A stretch of 64,000 nucleotides of DNA from Ailanthus altissimus (GCA_946807835.1 OX327700.1:27316001-27380000), one strand, 5' to 3'; positions 25,380-38,264 are shown, counted from the first letter of the stretch. The notes: generated by a model from the letters alone, not told the origin. Translations and numbers: made by a program.

Positions 25380-25921
25380 TTTCATCAAATGTCATGTCCT
25401 TACTAATGATATTTCTAGGTGGCTTAAACTCATTACACCATATCTTATATCCTTTCACATATTTTGGATATCCTATAAATATCTCCTTTAAGGCTCTAAG
25501 TTTTAACTTGCCTTGCTTTACATGAACAAAAGCTGAGAAACTAAAAATCCTAAAATGATTATACTTAAAAGGGCTTCAAGGTTTCTTTTCTTCTAATGTC
25601 TTAAAGTCTATTGCTAAAGTAAAGTTTCTATTAATTAAGTAGCCTGTTGTGACTATAGTCTTTCTCCAAAACGTCGGGCTATTTTATTGTGGTGTTGACC
25701 TCACAGTTTTGTGCCTTGCAATTACATATTTGGCACAAAAGCCATTAAATTCCTTGTTGCAATACTTGAGATCATTATCTATCCCTAGTATCTTAATCTC
25801 ATTGTCAGTTTGATTCCCAATAAGGGCCTTCCATATTTTGAATATCTCAAACACTTGCTCCTTACTCTTCAACACAATTCCCACAACTTTCTAAAATAAT
25901 CATTAATAAGTGTAAGGTACT
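25380..25921 (-). pseudogene. copia integrase, C-terminal part (outer element)
   Basis: Minus-strand translation begins KYLTLINDYFRKLW, corresponding to the conserved copia core YFVTFIDDYSRK, then continues in a shifted frame with LKSKEQVFEIFKIWK and a decayed SDNGGEYC region (LGIDNDLKYCNKEF). The insertion of the nested element falls immediately upstream, so this fragment is the downstream half of a split integrase. Confidence 0.85.
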
Positions 25922-27629
25922 TGTTAACGTGTTTTTGGGTTTATGCAGTGATTGTGTACATGTTGAAAAACTTAAACATATGTCTCACATATGCTATTTG
26001 CAATGAAATTAAACATATAATGAACATATACACATGTAAACTAAATTATAAATAAGTCAAGATTGCAGAAACATACATTTGATGAACTTCGGTGAAGATT
26101 TTAACTTTAGAGCTCACCTTGAAGTCTACTCTTGAACAATTATTCAAAAATAAAGTTGAATAATTATTATACCTTACTTATTTTTACTAACAAAGTTAAT
26201 AAATTAATTTAAGGTAAAAATAATTCATGGACCAATTTGTGCCACTTATCAACATCATATTAGTTAACAACTATTGTTAACTAATTAAGTGATATACTTA
26301 ACAATTAAGTCTTAACAAATACACATCTTAATGGATCCCGAAACAATTATTTGATTTTCCTGGAAGTTACTAGATCTAATTATTCAATCCAATCCGTTAC
26401 CCTAATGCACAACGAGTACACTTCATATTGTGAGACTCTAGGTCTACGCCTGATTTTTTATATGGAACTCCTCCATACGTCCATGAATGATGCCCCCCAT
26501 ATGTTATGGATATTACAAAGCAGTTATACCATAAACGTTGAGGTTATAGCATATACATATAGTCCCTCCATCATTTATATCCTGAAAGAGCAGAGATATA
26601 GATCATTACCATCAAATCTCTATTTGCCCAACCGTGAACTTATCTTCAGATTTGTATTTTCATAAACAATATCTGCAAACATTTTGCAATATTGTTTAAA
26701 CCTACTAAAACTATTTCTTGGGGCTAATACTTGTTGCCACATAATTTTTTAAAATAAAATTTTGGAGCATCAGGATATACAACTCACTCATATGAGCTGA
26801 CGGATCTCATATCTATGCACACCGGACTTCATCAGCATCGAACCATATCCAACGACACCCAGCGGTCAGACCATGAAAGGTTTCTGACATATGTAGAATC
26901 AAAGTATGGTGGATCACTAACAAGCCCACCGTGACACTTAAGTCAAAGGACTACAAATACTATTCAACTCAAGAAAACATTCCATTGATGAATTTATGAT
27001 ATGTCTATTGAAGGTCCTTATGAGTCTGTTCAGTACCCAGTCCTCATTGAATACATGTATCTCTATACGAGCTTCTGCTAACCTCATGATTTACTAAGAC
27101 TAACCATCTGGACTATACAGATTTAGACATACACTAATCTATATTATTGGATTTCACCGATAGACCCGCATCGATGAAATTAGATTAAGAACATAGTGTT
27201 TCAAAACATACTTGTATAATGACATTTTTTTAGCACCATCTGTAACTCTTTGCAGCTACGTCATTAGTAATATATTCTCAGGTCTTTGTCCCATTTCAGA
27301 TAAGGCTCTAACTCATTAGATTTTGCTAACTCTTATAACTTGCTAACTTTTAGCATTGCTAACTCTTATAACGGTTATAACCTGCTAACTCGTAACACTG
27401 CTAACTCTTAACACTTATAACGTTTAGTGTTGTTAATTCTTAGCATTGATTTAAACTCCTTTAAACTTGATCTGAACTCCTTCAAATCATACAATGTCTG
27501 AAACGTTACAAGCATCTTACCATTTTATAATTAATAATATTAATAATTTTATTAGAAATGATAATTGTATAAATATTATAATTAAATATTTATACATAAT
27601 GGGATGTCATGTAAGTACAAATTCCAATA
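25922..27629 (-). repeat. 3' LTR of the nested copia element
   Basis: About 1.7 kb. It starts TGTTAACGTG and ends TTCCAATA, where the usual terminal CA has become TA. Alignable end to end with 32479-34098. The reading frame 26351-26665 within it is non-coding LTR sequence. Confidence 0.9.
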
Positions 27630-27649
27630 ACTTCCACTTGCTCTAGTGT

Positions 27650-30600
27650 CATTCATGATGGTATTTAATATCAATTGATTCTATATATTTCTCAAACGCT
27701 TTAAAGTGTTAAGGCTTTAGATAGTTGGTCCGCTATAATATGTAAGGATATTTTCTAGATTCTTTGACATCTCTAATAGCCAAGATATTACTAATAATAT
27801 GGTATTGGGAATCCACGTTATTAGAGTTTTGGTGCATTTTATGATTTCTTAGCTTGAGCAATTACCCTATTATTTTTTACATTATAGTGTAATAGGATTC
27901 ATTGAGCTTATAACTTATTATGAGCTCTACAACTAATTTGAATATCCATAATATTTCATTTGCAGACTTCTCAAGTCACAATATATTCTACCTCTAAGGT
28001 AGAAACAAATGTGGATATTTGAATAACACTTATTCAATTAGCTATGGTACCGATGAGAAGAAATACATAACCAGATGTATGTTATCTATCATCCGAATCA
28101 GATTAAAAGTCTGAGTCTATGTGTCCTCTCATTTGTAAGTAATATACTCCATAAGTCTGAATCTTATCCTTTGTACCTCTCAAGTATAACTAGATATGTT
28201 TCACAGTTATTGAATGGTCGTTACCTGGATCAAACCGATACTGACTCGTAACGCTTACAACCATCAAGATATAGATCTCGTACACAACATAGTACACATC
28301 AAGCTACCTCTAGTTGATGTATATGGTATGCTAGACACTTTAACCCTTTTACCTTCTTCTTGGGGACACTTCCTCTTAGAAAGATGAATGCCATGTCCGA
28401 AAGGTATACTAACTATCTCACAGTTATTAAAAATGCACCTTTTTCAGGATTTATTATATGTACGAAGATTTACAGAGTCCTATCAACTTCCTAACTCTAT
28501 CGTTATAAAGCTTTATACTTATTATACAGAAAGTCTCTTCCAAATCTTTTACGGAGAAGTTCTTACTCTGATAACTCTTAACTAACTGACTTACAATATA
28601 CTAATATCATTTTTGATAATGAGTATATTATCCATATAAAGAAGTAGAAAGATATTTTATGCTCTCATTGCCTTTTTTGAACACACACGCTTTCTCTTTG
28701 TTCTTAATGAAATCAGACTATCTAATTGCCTCATCAAAACAAAGACTTTAGCATGCTACAATATTCAATAAATTTGAATTAACTTTGGCATGTGTATTAG
28801 TGAAATTTTTTTCTCAGAATCGATCATAGACTGTTGAGTGTAACCTTTTACTCTAATCGGACTTTTGAAGGTTTCTACTTCTTTTGAGCCCACATTTTCG
28901 ATGCACAAACTCATTTGCTACTATTATGAACAATTCCTAAGGGAAGTATAATTAAGTCCTAAGCTTGGTTGTTATGCTTAGAGTTAATTTTAAATTTCAT
29001 GGCATCTTGTTATTTTCCTCAAACGATGTCTAACATTATTTTTCTATAAGTTATAGGATCTTTTTCTTCAACTAAGAAAACACCAAGAGTATCTTTTAGG
29101 TATCAAACATACCTAAGATCTAGCCTTGATATCCTTCTTGACATACGGGAAAATATGTTCAAGATATTTCACTCAGTTGACTTTCAGATTTCATTATCAG
29201 TTCATTATCATCCTGATTCAGTTTATGAAGTTTAATCTTTTTATAATCCCTATGACCCATGAGAAACTATTTCTATAGGAAAGTGGTACAATTAGTAACG
29301 AACAAGTTTCGTTTATTTGATTAATAAAATTGATATCCCATAGAATATTTGGGATATCCAATGAACCTACATTTGTATCACTTGGGTGAAAATTTATCTT
29401 GTTGCGTAACTCTTATGCAAATAGGATAACCTAAATCTTAACATACTTAAGACTCGGCTTTCTTCTAGTTCATATCTCATATGTAATAGAAGGAACAGCT
29501 TACGATGGAACTTTTTTCAATAAGTAAATTAGCAATTTCTAAAGCATAACCTTCATTGATATTTTAGAAGATCGGTGGAGCTTAATATCAATACGACCAT
29601 ATTCAATAAAGTTTAATTTCTCTATTTCTAAACACATTTGTGTTGAAGAGTACCTGTGAAACTATATTGAGCTAGAATTTTATTCTCTTTAAATAATCCG
29701 TGAATTTATTACTTATGTATAAACAGTCTCAATCTAATCAAAGGTGTTCAATATATATATATATATATATATATTGTTTGTTTCTTTATTTTTAGTCGAA
29801 ATTCTTTGAACACTTAAAAAATTATCGACCTATATTTTTCAGAAACACATGTCTGTATTGTGACAAATTATGATAAAGACAACGAAGTATTGAAATCTAC
29901 TAGTGGTAGTATGATTCATTAGATCATATACATTACTATATATAAGTTCTAATGAATTAGTGGTCCGATGTCCAACACCTACATAAGGATTTGGTCATCT
30001 TTCCTTGAATACGAAATTTATAAACTAGACAATGATCTATGGTCAGATCATATATTTGATCATCATTAACCAGTTTGGATAGACGTCTCACGCTTACATG
30101 ACCTAATCATTTATGCCACAATTCATTATTATTCAAATTTCTCGAACTACTATTTATTCTGTTCACATATAATGGCCATTCATTAACTGACTCTCAGTTA
30201 GCAAAACATTACCACTATTATATAAACATAAGGAACCATTCCTAATGTATTTATGATAACCCTCTCTGACTAACACAATGAGTGATATGTTTCGTCTAAT
30301 AAAGTTTGGCACAAAATAGCAATGATATAACATTATGCTTCAACCAGAATGGAGAAGCGACTTATAAGTGTTAACAGCTTCTACGACTAGGTAATCTCCA
30401 TTCCCTATGTGAAGTTGTACTTCTCTTTTCATAACTTTCTAATATTACTTAAATCATGAAACACTTTTCAGATGTGATAGGGACATATGATATCTCATAC
30501 CTCTACACCTCTTAGCATCATATGCATATGAAATGTCATTGATTTGTAAACAGATATCTAAGAAGTCTATCTTTTCTAAATTAAGGTTCCTATAATAGTA

Positions 30601-32000
30601 ACGCTTACTATTTTAAACCTTACTATAATGAAAATATTTTTTATTGTAATTATTCTTATACGTGTTTTAGATATATTAAATAAATTTCAAATGGAGCATA
30701 ATACTACTTGTACATCTCATGTGTATATGCTTCCATTGAAAATCATTAGACAAGTCAGGATATGTGATTTCTCAAATTATTCTTAATTTTTTTCTGATAA
30801 GCTTCTGTTTCTTCTCAAGAGACATTATTAGAAACACTTCTTATATTATCTTTTGATAAATGATATATCTTAATATTTTTATTAATCTAGAATTAATCTA
30901 GAATAATTCTTAGATTTATAAGCAAGTCTAAATATTTATTGGTATTCCATAGTTTGTGTGCCTAAATCAAGTATACTAATGGGTTGTTCATAATCATCTA
31001 ATATTTATAAGATACTAACCTTATCACTATAAGATAAATTAGAGATGTTTAGCAGAACATTTTTAATCGTTAATAAATAACGCTTTAAATTATAGGTATA
31101 ACTTTTATATATTTTTAATCTAAAGACATTCTCCTACGGCTTTACATAATTACTTTAATCTCTCAAACAGGAAAATAAAAGTTTAAATATTTATACTTTA
31201 CAGTGAGAAGTGGACCCCACTAGAATTTTACTCCAGTCTCATGTTATAACACTATTGGCCTTTGTAAACCCAAAAGGTAGACAACTCTTATCAATTGCAT
31301 CTCTTGCAACTCTCACCACTGATCCTAAGTACAACTTATCCTCACACTGTAAAAATATTGGATAAGTATATTCCAGATTAACTTGTCAATCATCAAATAT
31401 ATGTTATTAGTATTACTCTCACAATGTAGCAATATTGGGTAATAATTCGCATATATTTGTCTCATCTTATGTTTAACCGGCATAGCTCGAATTACCCCGA
31501 TCAATTCTTTACGCTGTAGTAATATTGAAAAAGACCGAAGTGACCCATCTAATATCGTATTGACAAGATGGATCATTGTATAATATTATCTCGTAATATA
31601 ATACTATTCAATTTGATTAAGAGAAATTTTTTTAATGATAATTTTTTTATTAATTATTATTATAAATATAATTAATATTAATAATTATAATAAATTTTTG
31701 GATTCATACGGATCTAATTCATAATTAGATATTTGTTTACGGAAGCACAACTAACTCCCACCAATAAGGCTCCCATTGTGATTAACAACATAAACAAATA
31801 TTTATAATTTATAATACAATTATATAACAGTTGTAATTGCATTAAGTAAAATTTTTCATATGCAAAAATGCAATTTGGAGTATATAGTTTGGAACAATCA
31901 GCAAGAAAAGTTGAACAACCTTGCATTATATAATATAATGCTCCAAAAAAATTTGTACTCTTTTCTTTGCCTTCAATCCAAAATGCCCCAATGATATGTA
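27650..32000 (-). pseudogene. decayed copia gag-pol of the nested element
   Basis: Recognisable minus-strand fragments, from 3' to 5' of the element: RNase H motif STLEVEYI (about 27975-28010); end of reverse transcriptase FGHGIHLSKKECPQ (about 28350-28420); the catalytic box changed from YVDD to YMDN (28627-28638); GAG-pre-integrase motif ELWHK*LGHVSVRRLSKL with an internal stop (about 30060-30120). The HGIHLSKK and WHxRLGH signatures place it in Ty1/copia; a finer lineage (SIRE or Angela type) is only a guess. No intact frame exceeds 100 codons. Confidence 0.8.
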
Positions 32001-32026
32001 TCTTAACGCTCATGTGTTAACAGACT

Positions 32027-32347
32027 TAATGTCCCAACATTATGCATGTTAATGCTACGACGTTTTGCATAAGAATGCTCCAGCATTCGTTACTTTAACA
32101 CCCTAGCGTTTAATCCAGAGAACATCCCAGCATTTAAAACGTGAATGCCCCAACGTTATTACAAGCTAAACCCATGATAAACGCCCCAACGTTCAATATT
32201 GAACGCTTTAGCATTCGATGTTGAACGCTCCAGCATTCTTCACTTGAATGCCCTAGCATTCTTTCAAGTTCAATCTAAGATGAACGCCTCAGCGTTCGTG
32301 TGCAAACATGAATGCCCTAGCATTCTAAACATAGTGCCGCAGCGTTC
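32027..32347. repeat. array of about 13 near-palindromic 16-mers
   Basis: Between the primer site and gag of the nested element lie about 13 variants of GAAYGCYCYAGCRTTC. Clear copies start at 32073, 32119, 32143, 32179, 32201, 32223, 32246, 32282 and 32310; weaker ones at 32027, 32049, 32097 and 32332. The copy at 32073-32088 is a perfect inverted repeat with 7-base arms and a CC centre. Spacing is irregular (about 20-40 bases), so this is not a simple tandem satellite. Confidence 0.85.
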
Positions 32348-32460
32348 ACTCGATAATAGTTATTTTTTTGCATTTTGAACACTTTAAAATCCAGTTCCTA
32401 TTATTTTTAGACATTTCAAACACTTCATATAACACTCTAACAACCTAGAAATATAATAAA

Positions 32461-32475
32461 CATGCTCTGATGCCA
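32461..32475 (-). other. primer-binding site of the nested copia element
   Basis: Read on the minus strand it is TGGCATCAGAGCATG, one base off the TGGTATCAGAGC complementary to plant initiator tRNA-Met. It sits three bases inside the right LTR and fixes the direction of the element. Confidence 0.85.
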
Positions 32476-32478
32476 TTT

Positions 32479-34098
32479 GTTAATGTGATTTTAGGTTTAT
32501 GCAGTGATTGTGTACATGTTGAAAAACTTAAATTATGTCTCATATATACTATTTACAGCGGAATTAAATATATAATAAACATGTACACATGAAACTAAAT
32601 TATAAACAAGTCGTGATTGCAGAAACATACCTTTGATAAACTTTGGTGAAGATTTTAACTTTGGAGCTTACCTTAAAGTCTAGTCTTGAACAATTATTTA
32701 AAAATAATTTTGAATAATTATTTTACCTTACTTATTTTTACTAGCAAGGTTAATAAGTCAATTTAAGGTAAAACTAATTCATTGATAAATTTGTGCCACT
32801 TATCAACGTCATATTAGTTAACAGCTCTTGTTAACTAATTAATTGATGTACTTAACAATTAAGTATTGATAAATACACATCCTAAAGGATCCTGAAATAA
32901 TTATTCAATTTTGCTGGAATTTACTGGATCTAATTATTCAATCCAGTCCGCTACCTTAATGCGCAACGAGTACACTTCATATTGTGAGACTCTTTAGGTC
33001 CACGGTCGATTTTTCATATGGAACCCTTCTTATGTCTATGAACGATGCCCTACACATACGTTACAGATATTACAAAGCAGTGCATTCGACCATAAAAGTT
33101 GAGGTTATAGCATATATGTATAATTTCTTCATCATTTATATCTTGAAAAATAATAAATATATATCACTACTATCAAATCTCTATTTGTCCAACTGTAAAC
33201 CTATCTTCAGATTTGTATTTCTATAAATAATATCTGTAAATACTTTTACAATATTGTTTAAACCTACCGAAACTATTTCTTGGGGTTAATGCTTGAGGCC
33301 ACAAGATTTTTTGAAATAATATCTCGGAGTATTAGGATATTCAACTCACTCATATGAGCTGACGGATCTCATATCTACGCACATCGGACTCCGTGAGCAT
33401 CGGACCATACCTAACGACACCTAGCAGTCAGACCATGAAAAGTTTTTGACATATGTGGAACCAAAGTATGGTGGATCACTTACAAGCCCACCGTGGCGCT
33501 CAGGTCAAAAGACTACGAATACTACTTAACTTGAGAAGACCTTTCATTGATATTTTATGAGATGTCTATTGGAGGTCCTCATAAGTTTATTAAGTACTTA
33601 GTCCTCACTGAATACTTGTATCTCTATACGAGCTTCCACTAAGCTTATAGTTTGCTAAGATTAACCATCTAAACCATACATATATAGATATACAATAATC
33701 TGTATTATTGGGTTTCATCGATAGATCTGCATTGCTGAAATTAGATCAGAAACATTGTGTTTGATAACATAATTGTATAATGACATTTTTTAGCACCATC
33801 TACAACTCTTTGCAACTACGTAATTACTAATATATTCTTAGGTCTTTGTCCTATTTTAGACAATGCTCTAACTCTTTAGATTTCGCTAACTCTTATAACA
33901 TGCTAACTCTTAGCACTGATCTAAACTATTTTAGACCAGATCTAAACTCTTTCAGATCATACAATGCTAAAACATTACAAGCATCTTACAATTTAATAAT
34001 TAATGATATTAACGATTTTATTAGAAATGATAATTATATAAATATTATAATTAAATATTTATACATAATAGGATGACACGTAAGCAAAAATTTCAACA
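32479..34098 (-). repeat. 5' LTR of the nested copia element
   Basis: About 1.6 kb, plus-strand ends TGTTAATGTG and TTTCAACA. Partner of 25922-27629. Frames within it (for example 32984-33226) are not genes. Confidence 0.9.
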
Positions 34099-34104
34099 GA
34101 AGTA

Positions 34105-34720
34105 CCTTACCTCACAATGTGTAACTGTTTGTGCTGGCCCCAAATATCCGAGTGTATAAAATCAAAGTCCCTTTAGTTTTGTACTTACCAATACTAAACT
34201 TCACCCTATATGCTTTCTCAAGCACACAATGCTCTCAAAACTTTAATGACTGGAACTTATCCTTATTAAAAGTGTTTTAATTATACAACTTCTTTAGATT
34301 CCTCTCTCCCAAGTGGGTTAACCTTAGATGTCATAACTTGATTTACATATTCTTATTACTTATAGAAAATGATGCAAAACCACTGTCTCTCCTCTTAGCA
34401 CATACACATCATTGTGCCTATCACCTCTCATCACAATTATAGAAACTTTCAGCATCTTCATAATCCCACTCTTATCTATAATGGAACATCTATTCTGATC
34501 TAACATACCTAAAGAAATTAAGTTCTTTTTGAGGTTAGGAACATACCTAACGTCTAGAAACTTTTTTACTTTCTTATCATGTAGCTTAAGCCTAACATTA
34601 TCAATTTCCAATACTTGACAAGTCAATATCATTCTCGATCAATACTTTACCAATATTAATGGATTGAAAATTAGCAAATAGAGACTTGTTTGAGCACATA
34701 TGAAATGTACAACCAGAATC
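34105..34720 (-). pseudogene. copia protease end, GAG-pre-integrase and integrase start (outer element)
   Basis: The frame 34360-34632 contains LDVRYVPNLKKNLISLGMLD, the highly conserved stretch after the copia protease. Below it, broken frames give KFQSLKF and EHCVLEKAYRVKFS (the integrase zinc region) and then GPAQ and RYF just before the nested insertion. The continuation KYLTLINDYF lies beyond the nest at about 25920. Confidence 0.85.
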
Positions 34721-34779
34721 TAAAATTCAGCCACCAGAACTTACACTATAAGAAGCGACAATGGTCTCTGCGCTATCAT

Positions 34780-35268
34780 AGCTATCATCTAAGCTATAAT
34801 AACATCTATCTCTTTCTTTTTGTCATTGGCATCCTTTTCAGGACAATCCATTAGAAAGTGTCATTCTTTATTGCAGAAATAACACTTTCTGGGTTTGCCT
34901 CTAGACTTCGATCTTGAGCCCTTATTTAACTTTCCTTCTCTTTGCTCAGGCCTTCCTCTTGTAGATAGCCATTCCACATTTGCCTCTTTATTCTTTCCTA
35001 ATTACTTAGATTTTAATGATGATTTCACATCTTTTATAGTTAAACTCTCTCTATCGTAGAGAAACGTATCAACAAAGTGTTAATAACTTGGGGGAGGAAA
35101 CTCAACAGAATGATTGTTTTGTCATCATCCTCTATCTTTACATTGATTGTCTCCAAATTGATTATGATCTTGTTAAACGCATCTATATGGTCTTTAATTG
35201 GTACCCCTTCTGATATAGACATCAGATAAAGTTTATTCTTTATATATGGACAATTCACCAACTACTTT
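34780..35268 (-). pseudogene. copia gag fragment (outer element) with disrupted zinc knuckle
   Basis: The frame 35040-35261 matches the UBN2-type gag core (NKLYLMSISEGVPIKDHIDAFNKIIINL and VKIEDDDKTIILLSFLP). Downstream, the CCHC zinc knuckle is readable at 34843-34884 as CYFCNKE*HFLMDC: all three Cys and the His are present but the usual Gly before His is a TGA stop. The N-terminal part of gag is missing, because gag runs directly into the LTR fragment. Confidence 0.85.
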
Positions 35269-35627
35269 GCATATAAGGCTCTTTATATAGTTACATACAT
35301 CCTAAGTTGGCCCTCATATGAGTTGGAATCAAATAGTGTATTTTAGCCAACTTAGAAGTCTTTATATTTTTAGAATAGGTCGCATTAATGCTGGGGCATT
35401 AATTTTTGAACATTGGGGCTTTAGCTTCGGAATGTGAGGGCGTTGGCCAAAATGATGAGGTTTTCGATTAGATATTTCACCTATGCCACTGACTGGAATT
35501 TGTGTGGCGACATTCCCTCTTGTACGTCGCGACATTCCGGCGAGTCTTTACACTTTCACTTCGCGTCTCTTTCGTATTGGCTTGATTTCAAATCATTTTC
35601 AACATGATTTTTAATTATCTTCTCACA
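35269..35627 (-). repeat. truncated 5' LTR of the outer copia element
   Basis: Matches the right-hand part of the LTR at 22698-23401, from CTTTATATAG onward to the TTCTCACA end. The other half, with primer site and leader, is deleted. It includes the near-palindrome TAATGCTGGGGCATTA at 35395-35410. Confidence 0.85.
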
Positions 35628-35632
35628 TTTAT

Positions 35633-38112
35633 ACTACAAATAAAACTTTAACCATGCAACTCACAATTTACAAAATCGATTTATATGTTATAAATAATCT
35701 ACTTAACTTTAGATTATAGGATATATTAATTTTAAAAATTATTTAATCATATACTAAAATATATATTATCAAACATATGAAATATAAAAATTATTGATAG
35801 AATAAATATAAATAAACTATAAGAAGAAAGTAATAAAAAAACTAACCATGAGCATAAAGAGGCATGTTAATAGTATTGTATTAAAATCAAATAGTCATCC
35901 CTTTGTGTGGTTAATGACGAATCTGTATAACTCAAAGATTCAATACTATTCTTGCAATCACTCTTCTCAACGATCACAATCACCGAAAAATAATGCTAAG
36001 TCTCAATTGTCATAGTTACTAAGAAACATAATATGAAAATATATTATTTAAAATAATATATACATAGAATATTTCTCATTTTTCTTTTCCTTTTTCGTTC
36101 TCTCTTACTTAGTATCCGTTTATATAGTGGTAGATAGTCTAAATATTAATTCTAATATCAATAAGAATAGTTTAATACATTGTAATTCTTATAATAATTT
36201 AATATATAAAACTCCCAAATAATAATAATATATAAATATTATAACTCTCACATATTTAATCTAATTTAAAATATTATAACTACTATGTAATTATGATAGT
36301 TTATTATTAATAACTTATGACATAAAAACTATATTTAAATTGTATAACTTGTAAAATATTTAAAATAATTTTAAGTATTTTCGCCAACAAAAACTTGTTT
36401 ATCTTTAATATTATACACATGTACACTTTTGTGATTTGAATATGTATCATGTGTTAAGATTTGCTGAAAGTCTAACTTCAAACTAAATCTCGAAGGAATG
36501 AGTAAAGAATTGGAATATAAATTAACATACATATATAAATGAGCAATGCTATATATATATATATATATATATATAAATTGTATTGTATAATAATAAGAGT
36601 CAATGACAAGAATAATTTTATATTTTATAAATATTATTTCAAATTTTATATCTTAAATAATGTGTAAAATAATTATTAAATAATAAAATAGTATAATAAT
36701 TACTTAATACATCGTTTTAACATAACAATTACAAGATAATATTTAACAAATATAATATTATTCTAATAATTATTATATTAATAATAAATAATAAAACAAA
36801 CTTAACATATATTAATTAGTAATTAATACACATCAGTTAAGATACAATTTCAATTTTGTATGCATTGCATTACATCAAATTACAAAAAAAAAAAAGTAAT
36901 TTACATTGATTTTTAACTATTGCCAATTTAATCTATTTATTTATTTATTTTCACAATAACCCACTTCAAATTGTGACTTTATTACAAGTTAAATTAATAA
37001 TAATAGTAAGGGCCGACAATGGGGTGGGATCACATTCCCATCTCCATACCCGTATACGGTGAAACTTTATATACTTAATTTATGTAATTCATGTTTGGAG
37101 TGGGGAATCTTCAAATGGGGATGGAAATTTCCATAGATATCCTATACTCATTTTTTTAATTAATATTTTAAAATATACTTTAACTTGTACCAATTAAACT
37201 TATACCTGATTTAATATTTCACCCGTATAATCATAACATATAAAAAAATAATTATCCCAAATACATTATTTTGAAATTCGAAGTTTTTTTCACAAATTTT
37301 AAATTTTGATAATTAAGAAACTTCATAAAAAAGAAATATTAATATCATAAAACTTCTGCAAACAAACTTTTTATCTTTTAATTTAAAGCCTCATGTGATA
37401 ATAAATCAATTTTTAATAAATAAATAAATTGGTAGAATGGTTAGTAAGAGGTCAAATGCGACCAGATAAGTTTCTCCATTCTTCATTTTAATTTCATATA
37501 TGATACTAAATAAATAGGTTTAATAAAAAAGAGAAAGAAAAAATTTAGAATGTTTATATTTTATCAATATTAAAAGAGAACCCATTTTCATTTCAATAAC
37601 AAAGAATAGTCTTTAATTTTTTAAAGGGAACAAAAGCTATTATTAAGATTTTTTTAAATTATATTATTAAATTGGGTTTTGGGTTGGTTCGGAGAAACCA
37701 AACCATCCTCATTCCCAACTAAAATTTAATTTGGGAATAGATTGACTTCTCTATATTTACCTCGTTTCTAAAAAATAATAAAAATATAACTCAAAATTCA
37801 CCATATTCAAAGTGGGTCCTCACAAAACCCCAACCTCATGGAGAATTCAACCACTCCTAATAATAATAGTGAAATAAATGGTTTGGATCAATGAGTGTTA
37901 TTTTGTTGTTGTTGTTACTATTATTATTATTATTATTATAAGGAAAAATATAAGTGCGATTGTTATTATTTTATTTCCTGCACAAACTAGCAAGATCTTG
38001 GGCTTTAAGTTAACAAATGGGATCTGAACAAGGCCCAAAATTAATATGGACCACTCATCAAAGCTTGAAAATTAAAGTTTAGACAGGCCTAGTCAAAGGG
38101 CCTTAAGTGCCA
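35633..38112. other. intergenic DNA with degraded small elements
   Basis: A (TA)n run lies at about 36549-36576 and a degraded copy of the recurrent MITE family at about 36600-36740. About 37010-37140 and 37660-37860 are less AT-rich blocks with GGGGTGGGATC- and CCTCATTCCC-like phrases that may be the two ends of a decayed TIR element, not proved. A compound TTG/TTA microsatellite lies at 37903-37940. No gene is seen. Confidence 0.4.
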
Positions 38113-38264
38113 TTTTGAGTGTGATTATAATTTACAACTTAGCCTAAGATCATTTGTCATATTTTGCTTAGTAAGGTATATATATATATTTTGAGTGTGA
38201 TTATAATTTACAACTTAGCCTAAGATCATTTGTCATATTTTGCTTAGTAAGGTATATATATATA
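38113..38264. repeat. perfect or near-perfect tandem duplication, 2 x 76 bp
   Basis: The unit TTTTGAGTGTGATTATAATT through GCTTAGTAAGGTATATATAT is present twice in a row without visible differences apart from the length of the TA run. It abuts a (TA)n run, again suggesting microsatellite-mediated duplication. Confidence 0.9.

Larger units (their letters stand above)
25922..34098 (-). mobile_element. nested Ty1/copia retrotransposon, family L2, with long LTRs
   Basis: Two direct LTRs (25922-27629 and 32479-34098) bracket 4.85 kb of internal DNA. The primer site, complementary to initiator tRNA-Met (TGGCATCAGAGCATG on the minus strand, 32461-32475), lies next to the right LTR, so transcription runs leftward. 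A purine-rich tract (AGCAAGTGGAAGT on the minus strand) abuts the left LTR at 27630. Flanking GGTAC (25916-25920) and AGTAC (34101-34105) are a near-duplicated target. The LTRs differ at roughly one position in ten over their first 165 bases (estimate by eye), so the insertion is old. Confidence 0.9.
22698..35627 (-). mobile_element. Ty1/copia retrotransposon (outer), split by a nested element
   Basis: Terminal TG at 22698 and CA at 35627 are flanked by perfect 5-bp duplications TTTAT (22693-22697 and 35628-35632). Minus-strand remnants appear in copia order gag, protease, integrase, reverse transcriptase, RNase H. About 8.2 kb of its length is a second element inserted in the integrase at 25922-34098; without it the element is about 4.75 kb. 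The right-hand (5') LTR is truncated to about 360 bases and joined directly to gag, so the 5' leader and primer site are lost. Stops and frameshifts throughout make it inactive. Confidence 0.9.
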
